Source: CAZOKN01 sp964580525 | GTDB lineage: Bacteria; Pseudomonadota; Alphaproteobacteria; Rickettsiales; UBA6187 | DNA length: 64,000 nt | Assembly (NCBI GenBank): GCA_964580525.1 | Contig: CAZOKN010000003.1 | Location: 17,939 to 81,938, forward strand | Direction: 5' to 3' | Part shown: positions 1 to 7,149 of the stretch, one piece after another | Layout: the number at the start of each line of letters is the position of its first letter | Position numbering within the stretch: the stretch's first letter is position 1 | Made by a program: the position numbers and the translations under genes | The notes under the pieces: generated by a model | Databases searched by the model: none | The model's input: the letters and a program-made list of their open reading frames with translations, nothing else | Told to the model about the DNA's origin: nothing

Positions 1-611
1 ACTACTGGCTTAACTTTTTCAACATCAAGGCTGGTTCTGTATCCCGGTCCTTTGAAATACAAATTGCCGCGTTTTTTAGCCAGCGCCAACAAATCCCTAA
101 ATGTAGGATCTCCATTAGTACTAAAAACATCTGGTAAACCAAGGTGATCAGCCAAAATAACAATATCTTCCGGTACTTGTTTTATTGTTGCAATCAAATT
201 TTCACCACTACCGAAAATTAAAATATGTTGTTTATTTTTCTTAACTTTAGCAAAAGCTTTTTCCCATTCATCACCACTTAAATTAGGAACAGATTCCTTA
301 GCATATAGCCTAATTCCGCGCACATCAGCTCTGTCCATCCATTGCAAAGTTCTAGGCTCACCTAAATCAGCTTTTATAACACCAGCTGCTTTGACGCCTT
401 TTTTCTTCAATTCGTCAAGGCTTTGCACCACATGTTCTGAATTTTTTGACTTGCTGAAATCAACAACAACAATACCTTCGGGCTTTTGCTCTCCAAGAAT
501 TTCCAGGTATAAATCCGCTGTATTCAGAGCTTTTTTAGCAAAAACCAATGGCATATCAGCATTATCGCCGTGGCTGGAAAAAAGATGTACATGTGTATCA
601 ACCCAACGCAT
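1..611 (-). CDS. Amidohydrolase family protein (partial, 3' end off window)
   Basis: An open frame from an ATG at 611 runs off the left edge, leaving 203 visible codons. It starts MRWVDTHVHLFS, and the HxH pair is the first metal-binding motif of the amidohydrolase superfamily. An LADHLG stretch near residue 154 fits the next metal-binding histidine of the Amidohydro_2 branch (2-pyrone-4,6-dicarboxylate lactonase-like TIM-barrel hydrolases). An AAGGAG ribosome binding site lies about 7 bases before the ATG, which fixes the start. The substrate cannot be told from the visible part. Members of this branch hydrolyse lactones or decarboxylate small acids in the cytoplasm. It is transcribed away from kamA, and a spacer of about 450 bases separates the two. 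The family call is fairly safe; the specificity is open. Confidence 0.75.
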   Translation of the reverse strand, partial: MRWVDTHVHLFSSHGDNADMPLVFAKKALNTADLYLEILGEQKPEGIVVVDFSKSKNSEHVVQSLDELKKKGVKAAGVIKADLGEPRTLQWMDRADVRGIRLYAKESVPNLSGDEWEKAFAKVKKNKQHILIFGSGENLIATIKQVPEDIVILADHLGLPDVFSTNGDPTFRDLLALAKKRGNLYFKGPGYRTSLDVEKVKPV

Positions 612-630
612 ATTCTAACTCCTTCTTTAA

Positions 631-713
631 TTGGCGCATCAGCGCATTAAGCATATTGACACATTGGTAAGAACGACTTACTTAAATAATGCGCCAGTGC
701 GCTAATATGCCAA
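631..713. repeat. Imperfect inverted repeat of the GCATATTGG word family
   Basis: Positions 631-646 (TTGGCGCATCAGCGCA) pair with 698-713 (TGCGCTAATATGCCAA) at about 13 of 16 positions. The loop repeats the same words again (GCATATTGAC at 651, AATGCGCCA at 688). Related words recur in other intergenic regions at 2601-2649, 11473, 25206-25231 and 58613, which suggests a dispersed short palindromic repeat. Confidence 0.4.
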
Positions 714-907
714 TTTGCCCTTTCTAACACACAAAAACTCTTTGTTCCAGCCAATAATTATGTTTTTAACCCTTTGGAAATAACAGATTTTATGAAGAAA
801 TTGCCTCCAAAAATGCCCCAACAGCCTACTCTTTTCTTGTTGCAGCGCACAACAACATATTGTTGCGACCATGCTCAATAAATGCTATATATGACCCACC
901 GAAAAGG

Positions 908-1025
908 AAGCTGAAAAGGTATAACTATTTGGCTTGAAATTCACTTGGTGCTTGTGTCTGAAGGGCAAGGCTGGGGATGTAGTGTCCCTAAGTGATTATC
1001 AGCTTATTGTTTTAATGACCTTTCA
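908..1025 (+). promoter_or_regulatory. Candidate structured 5' leader or small RNA before kamA
   Basis: Several complementary segments nest inside one another: AAGCTGA (908-914) with TCAGCTT (999-1005), an alternative outer pairing of TGAAAAGGT (912-920) with ACCTTTCA (1018-1025), CACTT with AAGTG inside, then CTTG/CAAG and GGGA/TCCC hairpins. This would make a multibranched fold ending about 35-55 bases before the kamA start. I could not match it to a riboswitch class that I know. Short pairings arise by chance in AT-rich DNA, so this is a candidate only. Confidence 0.25.
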
Positions 1026-1060
1026 TGTAGAATAGAACAGTTTTTAGGAGGATATGAATA

Positions 1061-2593
1061 ATGAGCACACAACAACAAGAAACGACGAAAAAGAAACGTG
1101 TTGCCGGTACAAGACCAAAAAAGAAGCGCCAGATGCGCGGTGGACTTGAAAACTTATATGGAAGAATAAAAGAATCAAAATTTAACAGGTATATTTCTCA
1201 CAGCCTGTATCAATATGAAAAATTTGTTAATGAAGGTGGTGTAAACCTTTATTCTAGCGACGAAATAAATGAATTAAAAAAAGCCGGAGTTGCAGACAGA
1301 CTTCCTCCTCGCGCTACATCATATTACATGGATTTGGCTTCACGCAGCACAGCCATCAGAAATTTAATTAAAGCCCGTCCAGAAGAAACTAAAGATCTAT
1401 CTGGTGAACGCGATCCTTCAAATCAATTGCGCTACAGCCCAGTGCCGGGAATGTTGCATAAATATGAATTGGTTTTGCTTTATGTAGTGAGAGCTTGCAG
1501 CTCTTGGTGCCGCTATTGCTACCGTTCGGACTTTCTTACTGGAAAGACAGAAAAAGACATTGGTTCCATACAGGAAATTACTGAGTATATAAAAAGCCAT
1601 AATGCCAAAGCCGCAGCGCATAACACGCCAGGCATGTCAATGAAGGAAAAAATCATCCCAATCAGAGAAGCATTGCTTTCTGGTGGAGATCCTATGGTGC
1701 TTTCCAACAGAAATTTATTTGATTACATGAACGGCCTTGCCTCATCAGGCGTACGCATGATTCGTATCGGCACAAAAGAATTGGCGTTCTTCCCTCAACG
1801 TTTTGATAAGAATTTCTTTGAAATGCTTGATTTATTCCATGAACTACATCCACGTGTTGGCTTGGCATTCATGGTACATTTCTCACATCCTGATGAGTTA
1901 TTAGAAAGAAGTAAAGAAACCGGCGAATATATAGTTGGTTCTGATGGTGGCTATAAGCGTATTGAAGTTACTGAGAATGCCATCATTAACTTGCGCAAAC
2001 GCCATTATGTAACTTTGGAAAATCAAACTCCAATTATTGACCAGGTTAATGACGATGCAGTTGCTTTGCATTTAATGCAAAAAGAAATGAAACGCATCGG
2101 CATTAACAACCACTATTTCTTCCAGTGCCGCGAAATTGAAGGCCACAAGGCTTTCGCTCTGCCTGTAGAAAAAGCTTGGGAAATCCATCGTCAATCACAA
2201 ATAGGTTTATCTGGTATTGAAAAATCCCGTTTCTGTATGTCTACTGAAGCTGGAAAAATGGAAGTTATTTCTGTAATTGACCGTCCTGATTTTAGCAAGC
2301 TTGGTATAAATCTCACACCAGAATTAGAAAAATTTACTGATGCATTATTCGGTGAAGGTTTGGTAGTGTTCAAAATGCACAGATCGCCTTACGCTGATAT
2401 GCAGAGCGATATGGTTATTGCGCGTCGCAATCCAAAAGCTTTGTGGATTACAAATTATGAAGACCGCATAATATATGACGGCCGCAAAAAGGGCGATGAT
2501 AAATATTCTCCTTTGGCAAAATTCTTACAGCCTTTCGTTGAAAGCGTAGGTGAAGAAAATCTGCCTAAATTAGTTGAAACGGTTGCAGCATAA
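1061..2593 (+). CDS. kamA: KamA family radical SAM protein (lysine 2,3-aminomutase-like)
   Basis: This 510-residue protein has the radical SAM cluster motif CxxxCxxC at C146, C150 and C153 (CSSWCRYC), an SGGD motif at 207-210, and a late STEAGK segment at the place where lysine 2,3-aminomutases carry the PLP-binding lysine. The family moves the alpha-amino group of L-lysine to the beta carbon using SAM, a 4Fe-4S cluster and PLP in the cytoplasm. The protein is longer than classical KamA (about 420 residues). The first 25 residues are a Lys/Arg-rich extension. A strong AGGAGG-type site precedes the ATG. It stands alone between a possible structured leader and a downstream hairpin repeat. EpmB, which makes beta-lysine for EF-P, is a shorter relative (about 340 residues); an efp gene lies 8 kb away, but the length argues against a simple EpmB call. 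Confidence 0.85.
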   Translation: MSTQQQETTKKKRVAGTRPKKKRQMRGGLENLYGRIKESKFNRYISHSLYQYEKFVNEGGVNLYSSDEINELKKAGVADRLPPRATSYYMDLASRSTAIRNLIKARPEETKDLSGERDPSNQLRYSPVPGMLHKYELVLLYVVRACSSWCRYCYRSDFLTGKTEKDIGSIQEITEYIKSHNAKAAAHNTPGMSMKEKIIPIREALLSGGDPMVLSNRNLFDYMNGLASSGVRMIRIGTKELAFFPQRFDKNFFEMLDLFHELHPRVGLAFMVHFSHPDELLERSKETGEYIVGSDGGYKRIEVTENAIINLRKRHYVTLENQTPIIDQVNDDAVALHLMQKEMKRIGINNHYFFQCREIEGHKAFALPVEKAWEIHRQSQIGLSGIEKSRFCMSTEAGKMEVISVIDRPDFSKLGINLTPELEKFTDALFGEGLVVFKMHRSPYADMQSDMVIARRNPKALWITNYEDRIIYDGRKKGDDKYSPLAKFLQPFVESVGEENLPKLVETVAA

Positions 2594-2600
2594 TAGAATA

Positions 2601-2649
2601 GCATATTAGCACGTTGGCGTATTAGCTATTGGCTAATGCGCTAATATGC
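2601..2649. repeat. Hairpin repeat downstream of kamA
   Basis: GCATATTAG (2601-2609) is perfectly complementary to CTAATATGC (2641-2649). Inside, GCGTATTAG (2617-2625) can pair with CTAATGCGC (2633-2641) with one G-U pair. There is no T-run directly after it, so it is not a standard terminator. It shares words with the repeat at 631-713. Confidence 0.45.
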
Positions 2650-2674
2650 AAACTAGCAAAGGAAAATCATCCGA

Positions 2675-3601
2675 GTGCAAAACGCTATTACAATCATAAG
2701 CTCCCTATTTCCAGTTTTCGCAGTTATAGTTGCCGGCTATTTAGCCAAGCATTATAAGCTTCTCGTTGGCGAATTCTGGCCATCATGTGAAAAATTAGCT
2801 TATTATGTTTTACTGCCACTGATATTGTTCACCAATATTTCTACCGCGCCATATCATGATATAGCCAGCTATTTCAACATGGTTGCCACCAGCATAATTT
2901 CCATTTGCATTATTATAGGCCTTTTATTTGCGGCTAAATTTATTTTTAAAATCTCCAATCCAGATTTCACATCACTGCTACAAGGATCAATTTATTCCAA
3001 CGCTGCATATATAGGCATTCCTGCGTCATTTGCTTTATTTGGCCAAGATGGTTTAACAGCATATGCCCTATTGATGGCTGCAATTGTGCCATTTGTAAAT
3101 GCGGTTACAATTATAATATTGGGAATTTATGCAAAATCTGAAGGAAATATTATAAAAGTTGTAGCAAAAAAATTAGCCTTTCACCCAATAATACTCGCTT
3201 GTTTACTGGCCATATTATGCAATGCTTTTGGAGTAGTATTACCAAAACCAATTTTCAACACTTTTGATATGCTGGGCAAAGCTGCAGTTCCTATTGGGCT
3301 TATAATTGTTGGCGGTGCATTAGATATTAAAGCCATTCGTGGTTCTGGTAAATTCATTTTTAGCTCTGCATTTGCCAAACTGCTATTAACTCCCCTAATC
3401 GCCATTGCAATCGCTAAATGGCTTGGAGTTGAAGGCTTAAAACTTCATATTCTAACACTATATGCAACCTTGCCAACTGCCGCCGCAACTTATCTTCTAG
3501 CAAAAAAAATGGGTGGCAATGCACCCCTTATGGCTGGAATTATTGTATTTGAAACCGCCGCAGCCTTCCTCACTATGAGTTTAGTGCTGACTTTCTTATA
3601 A
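2675..3601 (+). CDS. AEC family transporter (auxin efflux carrier-like permease)
   Basis: This is a 308-residue, very hydrophobic protein with about ten predicted membrane helices. It has the AEC/mem_trans N-terminal pattern (PVFAVIVAGYLAKH) and the mid-protein glycine-rich helix VPIGLIIVGGALD typical of bacterial permeases of malonate, malate or unknown organic acids. It would sit in the inner membrane as a secondary carrier. The frame opens with GTG at 2675, with AAAGG 12-16 bases upstream; no ATG lies near. Its 3' end overlaps the convergent nnr gene by 6 bases. The substrate cannot be inferred from sequence or neighbours. Confidence 0.8.
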   Translation: MQNAITIISSLFPVFAVIVAGYLAKHYKLLVGEFWPSCEKLAYYVLLPLILFTNISTAPYHDIASYFNMVATSIISICIIIGLLFAAKFIFKISNPDFTSLLQGSIYSNAAYIGIPASFALFGQDGLTAYALLMAAIVPFVNAVTIIILGIYAKSEGNIIKVVAKKLAFHPIILACLLAILCNAFGVVLPKPIFNTFDMLGKAAVPIGLIIVGGALDIKAIRGSGKFIFSSAFAKLLLTPLIAIAIAKWLGVEGLKLHILTLYATLPTAAATYLLAKKMGGNAPLMAGIIVFETAAAFLTMSLVLTFL

Positions 3602-5053
3602 AGATTTTTCATATAGCCCACGAATAACACCCGGAATAAAACTCGGTATGCTTTCGGCTATCATTCCCATGCCAGCTATATTTGCCGCTTCACCATGAAT
3701 CCAAACCCCGGCACAAGCCGCATCAAATGCATTCATACCATTAGCCATAAGGCCAGCTATTAGCCCGGCTAGAACATCACCGCTTCCTGCTGTTGCAAGC
3801 CAAGGCGGCGCATTGACGTTTATGGCAACTTTTCCTTCAGGTGAAGCGATGATTGTATCAGCACCTTTTAGAACGATAACAGCTCCTGCAAGCTTGGCAG
3901 CTTTTTTTGTGCGTAAAACTTTATTACCGGCAATATCAAAAATACGTTTAAATTCTCCTTCGTGCGGAGTTAAAACCACATTTGAATTAATTGCATCAAA
4001 AAGTGTTTTCGGATAATCTTTAAATACAGTAATTGCGTCGGCGTCAATCACACATGATTTTCTGGCTTTAAGCGCTTCCAAAGTATAATCTCTGGTATTT
4101 TCGTTCACACCATTGCCAGGTCCCACCAACACGGTTGTGCATTTTTTTTCTGCCATAAAATTAACAAATTCTTTTTTATTGTCGATGCCCTTAGTCATCA
4201 CAGAAATAAGCTTGGTTGCATAAACAATTATAGCATTGGAAGGACAAGCTACAGTCACCAACCCCGCTCCAGCTCTCAACGATGAAATAGATGCAAGACA
4301 TGCCGCACCCGTAGAATCAACCCCACCGCCCATAACCACAACATGACCATGACTATATTTATGTTGTTCTTCTTTTGGGAAAGGAAAATTTTTCAGCCAT
4401 AATTCAGGAGTATTTTCGTATATATCAGGTTCCGATTTCCATATCGATACGTCGTCAATTCCTATATCACAAACAACAACTTCTCCGCACAATCTCCTAC
4501 CGGGATATAAAACATGGCCAACCTTCCTGCGGGCAAATGTTACAGTTAGCTCAGCCTCAATTGAAATTCCCATAACTTCGCCAGTATCGCTGCTTACGCC
4601 ACTGGGAATATCTACAGCTACAACATCCAAATGGCGTTGATTAATTTTTGCGATTATTTCAGCAAGATTGCCTTCTATCGGTCTGGCAAGACCTATACCA
4701 AATAAGGCGTCAACGATAAGCTCCGCTCCGAAAAAAACTTCTTCATCAAATGCAATGGTCTCACCACGCCATTTTTCCGCCGCCCGCAGAGCATCACCAC
4801 GCAAATCTGATTTTTTCCCTAAAAGAGCCACAGAAACTTGCCAGCCCAATTCATGCAAAATTCTTGCAACAACAAACCCATCGCCACCATTATTTCCCGG
4901 CCCACATAAAACAACAGTATATCTTGGCGAATAACGCTTTGTTATCTCGCGTACCACAGCTGCGCCGGCATTTTCCATAAGCTTTTCACCACCAACTAAT
5001 TCTATGGCGGTTTTATCAGCTTTATACATTTGTTTTGAGGTTAATATTTCCAT
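3596..5053 (-). CDS. nnr: Bifunctional NAD(P)H-hydrate epimerase / ADP-dependent dehydratase
   Basis: This is a 485-residue fusion of YjeF_N and YjeF_C. The N-terminal half has the epimerase signature CGPGNNGGDGFV (about residues 50-61). The C-terminal half is a ribokinase-like ADP/ATP-dependent dehydratase with HGHVVVMGGG near the domain start and the nucleotide-site motif ATAGSGDVLAG near residue 430. Together the two activities repair NADHX and NADPHX, hydrated by-products of NAD(P)H, back to usable coenzyme in the cytoplasm. The length is normal for the full fusion. It lies 6 bases downstream of acpS on the same strand, so the two are probably co-transcribed, and it converges on the AEC transporter gene. 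Confidence 0.93.
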   Translation of the reverse strand: MEILTSKQMYKADKTAIELVGGEKLMENAGAAVVREITKRYSPRYTVVLCGPGNNGGDGFVVARILHELGWQVSVALLGKKSDLRGDALRAAEKWRGETIAFDEEVFFGAELIVDALFGIGLARPIEGNLAEIIAKINQRHLDVVAVDIPSGVSSDTGEVMGISIEAELTVTFARRKVGHVLYPGRRLCGEVVVCDIGIDDVSIWKSEPDIYENTPELWLKNFPFPKEEQHKYSHGHVVVMGGGVDSTGAACLASISSLRAGAGLVTVACPSNAIIVYATKLISVMTKGIDNKKEFVNFMAEKKCTTVLVGPGNGVNENTRDYTLEALKARKSCVIDADAITVFKDYPKTLFDAINSNVVLTPHEGEFKRIFDIAGNKVLRTKKAAKLAGAVIVLKGADTIIASPEGKVAINVNAPPWLATAGSGDVLAGLIAGLMANGMNAFDAACAGVWIHGEAANIAGMGMIAESIPSFIPGVIRGLYEKSL

Positions 5054-5059
5054 GCAACT

Positions 5060-5467
5060 TCATTCAGCAGATATAATAACAATCGCCTGCGCAATAGGAT
5101 AATCATCACAAAGGGAAATATGGCAAATTGCCTTTTTGCCTTTCGGCGCCATTTTATCAACAAGCTCTTTGGCTTTGCCAGTTAAAACAAGATGTGGCTT
5201 GCCAAGTTCGTCATTTATCACACCAATATCCTGAAAACGCAAACCAGCACGAAAACCAGTTCCCACCGCTTTTGAAAATGCTTCCTTAGCCGCAAATCTA
5301 CGTGCAAAATATGAAGCTCTGCCAATATTATTATTCGCACCGAAACGTACAGCACCATGAATTTCATCAGGCGTATAACTACGCTTTATAAAACGATCAC
5401 CAAATTTTTTTAAGAGTTCTTCCACTCTGTCGATGTGAACAATATCGTTGCCTAGCCCTAGTATCAT
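5060..5467 (-). CDS. acpS: Holo-[acyl-carrier-protein] synthase
   Basis: The protein has 135 residues. The start MILGLGNDIVHIDR carries the Mg-binding aspartate (D8), and the RRFAAKEAFSKA segment holds the second conserved acidic residue of group I 4'-phosphopantetheinyl transferases. It transfers phosphopantetheine from CoA to the serine of acyl carrier protein, switching on fatty acid synthesis. A GAGGG site precedes the ATG at 5467. It leads a compact minus-strand pair with nnr; in many alphaproteobacteria acpS instead lies between pdxJ and lepB. CoA is made by coaB, coaC and coaD found elsewhere in this window. Confidence 0.95.
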   Translation of the reverse strand: MILGLGNDIVHIDRVEELLKKFGDRFIKRSYTPDEIHGAVRFGANNNIGRASYFARRFAAKEAFSKAVGTGFRAGLRFQDIGVINDELGKPHLVLTGKAKELVDKMAPKGKKAICHISLCDDYPIAQAIVIISAE

Positions 5468-5520
5468 TACGCCCTCATATTAAGATATTTAATCCTGCAG
5501 CATTATCGCATAATGAGCAA

Positions 5521-6255
5521 CTAAAAAATCCTGATCTCCAACGGACTTCGCACCTCAATCATCGGGCCGTTATAATCCTCAAGCCACCCTCTTACCATGA
5601 TTTTTTTGCCTTTTAAATCAGTAAGTTGCATTTTTTTAAAGGCACGAAAATTATCCTTATTAATCAGCAGGGAAAAGTCGTTTTTCCAGTCTTTTTCAAA
5701 ATTTATATAAACTTTGTCCCTTCGCATATTAACCTCGTAAACAGTGCCAACCACCACCAAAAACTGACTAACATGCTGTTTATAATTATTTTTTAGGCTT
5801 ATAGCCTGATATATATTGTTATTTTTCCAATAACCTTTTTTGGCATTAATCGCCAATTTTTCAGCCTTAAACATTTCCTCCGCGGCAATATCATTATCAG
5901 GAGTTGGGTAAGCCAGCGCTAGGCCGTTTTTTAACAATTCACCTTGCACCCAAAAATCTTTTTTATTGTATATCTGCGCTAATATATAGCCATGCCTATC
6001 TAGCCATTTATATCCTGTTTTAGCCGTTACTTCATTCTTTGGAGCTATAATCTTATCAATTAAAGCGCAAGCTTCTTTCTTATTCTCCTCCGGAATGATA
6101 ATTCCAGCCAATTTAAGGCTATTTTGACCATTTTTCTGCTGTAATCTGCAATCTTCCGTGACTTTTTCTACGATATAGGTCTCTGCCCCACTATCACTAG
6201 CAAAAACGACTAAAAAAACTAGAATAACCGCCTGAAACAAGGCCATATATTTCAT
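5521..6255 (-). CDS. Exported SNase-like domain protein, probably not a nuclease
   Basis: This 244-residue protein has an N-terminal signal peptide (about residues 1-24, ending SGAET) and a staphylococcal-nuclease-like fold (about 25-150), then a second beta-rich part (about 160-244) that looks like an OB domain. Against the Staphylococcus aureus enzyme, the FRLLLVDTPE segment reads LKLAGIIIPE (47-56). The catalytic Arg35 is Lys48, the Ca-binding Asp40 is Ile53, and only Glu43 (E56) remains. The DKYGR segment reads DRHGY, so Arg87 is lost as well. I infer a periplasmic or exported binding protein, not an active nuclease. It lies 53 bases upstream of acpS on the same strand and is divergent from a prepilin gene. 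Confidence 0.7.
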   Translation of the reverse strand: MKYMALFQAVILVFLVVFASDSGAETYIVEKVTEDCRLQQKNGQNSLKLAGIIIPEENKKEACALIDKIIAPKNEVTAKTGYKWLDRHGYILAQIYNKKDFWVQGELLKNGLALAYPTPDNDIAAEEMFKAEKLAINAKKGYWKNNNIYQAISLKNNYKQHVSQFLVVVGTVYEVNMRRDKVYINFEKDWKNDFSLLINKDNFRAFKKMQLTDLKGKKIMVRGWLEDYNGPMIEVRSPLEIRIF

Positions 6256-6321
6256 ATAATTAACATAAAATTAATATTTCGTGGTGTATCATAAGATGTT
6301 GTAACACAACTTGAGAATCAT

Positions 6322-7146
6322 ATGAACGGCCTTTTAATTTTTATTGCAGGATTATTGTTCTTTTCATTGCTTAAAGACCGCAAGGTAAAGCAAGCAGTAC
6401 CTTTGAAAAAAAAGAAAGAAACAAACAAAACTTCCGGATTTTCTTTAACTGAAATGGCCGTATCAATTTCAGTAATTGCTATGATAATGGCTGGAGTTCT
6501 TGAGGGCCGCAATCTTATCGAAGATGCAAAGGAACGCTCTATAATTAATGAAACTTCAAAATATAAAGTAGCCGTTAGCTCCTTCTACGCAAAATATGAT
6601 AAATATCCTGGTGATTTCGATGAAGCAGTTGCATTCTGGGGCGCGGGAACTAACTCCAATGGCGATAATAACGGCAAAATGGAATTTAAAAATGGCAGCG
6701 CCGTTTATGAGGGATATCGAGCCTGGCAGCATTTATCTTATGCAAAAATGATTGATGCCGTATTTGTTGGAACACAAACAACATCGGCTGCAACGCTAGA
6801 CTCAGATGTGCCTAAATCGCGCAGCGGTGGTGGCTATTTTTTTGATTATAGTGTTTTTAATATGACTGAATTTAATGCTTTGGTTTTGGGCAAACCAGTT
6901 GCCACTTCGGCAACACCAATTTTGGTTCAAGGTATATTTACACCATCTGAAGGTTTTAATATTGACGCAAAAGCTGATGATGGAGTTCCAACCACAGGGT
7001 CCATAAGAGGTCAAGACGGAAATGGTTCAACCGCAGGAACTTGCGTTAATGACCTTACAAGCAACGGAGCCACAAGCGACGACATATACAAAATTTCCGT
7101 ATCAGGAAAAGATTGCACTTTAGCTTTCAAAATTTTAGTTCAGTAA
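6322..7146 (+). CDS. Orphan prepilin-like protein with N-terminal methylation site
   Basis: This is a 274-residue protein. A type IV prepilin peptidase motif lies at G39/F40 (SGFSLTEM) with the essential Glu44 at mature position +5, followed by a hydrophobic helix (about 45-60). This fits pilins and type II secretion pseudopilins. The leader is unusually long (39 residues) and carries its own hydrophobic segment (LLIFIAGLLFFSLL) before a Lys-rich stretch. The mature part resembles the second orphan prepilin at 21658: both have a YPGD or LPGD motif, an FWGA motif and a Trp-(Gln/Lys)-His-Leu motif at similar spacing. No pilus assembly genes (pilB, pilC, pilD, pilQ) are near. A surface or secretion role is an inference. 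Confidence 0.7.
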   Translation: MNGLLIFIAGLLFFSLLKDRKVKQAVPLKKKKETNKTSGFSLTEMAVSISVIAMIMAGVLEGRNLIEDAKERSIINETSKYKVAVSSFYAKYDKYPGDFDEAVAFWGAGTNSNGDNNGKMEFKNGSAVYEGYRAWQHLSYAKMIDAVFVGTQTTSAATLDSDVPKSRSGGGYFFDYSVFNMTEFNALVLGKPVATSATPILVQGIFTPSEGFNIDAKADDGVPTTGSIRGQDGNGSTAGTCVNDLTSNGATSDDIYKISVSGKDCTLAFKILVQ

Positions 7147-7149
7147 AAA

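Larger units (their letters stand above)
612..1060. other. Divergent intergenic region with repeat and possible structured RNA
   Basis: This gene-free stretch separates the minus-strand amidohydrolase from kamA. It holds an imperfect inverted repeat (631-713) and a perfect 6-bp inverted repeat with a 4-base loop (CAACAA at 850-855, TTGTTG at 860-865), which could be an operator. It also holds the nested complementary segments at 908-1025 described separately. A TTGACA at 656-661 has a weak -10-like TACTTA 17 bases on. No convincing protein frame or tRNA is visible. Confidence 0.5.

Noticed and set aside
612..1060. tRNA or known riboswitch in the first large spacer
   Set aside because: No T-arm GTTCRA motif with matching acceptor stem, and no match to the lysine, SAM, TPP or cobalamin consensus that I can recall.
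1061..2593. Calling the kamA-type gene epmB
   Set aside because: The protein is ~170 residues too long and not next to epmA or efp. The family call is safer.
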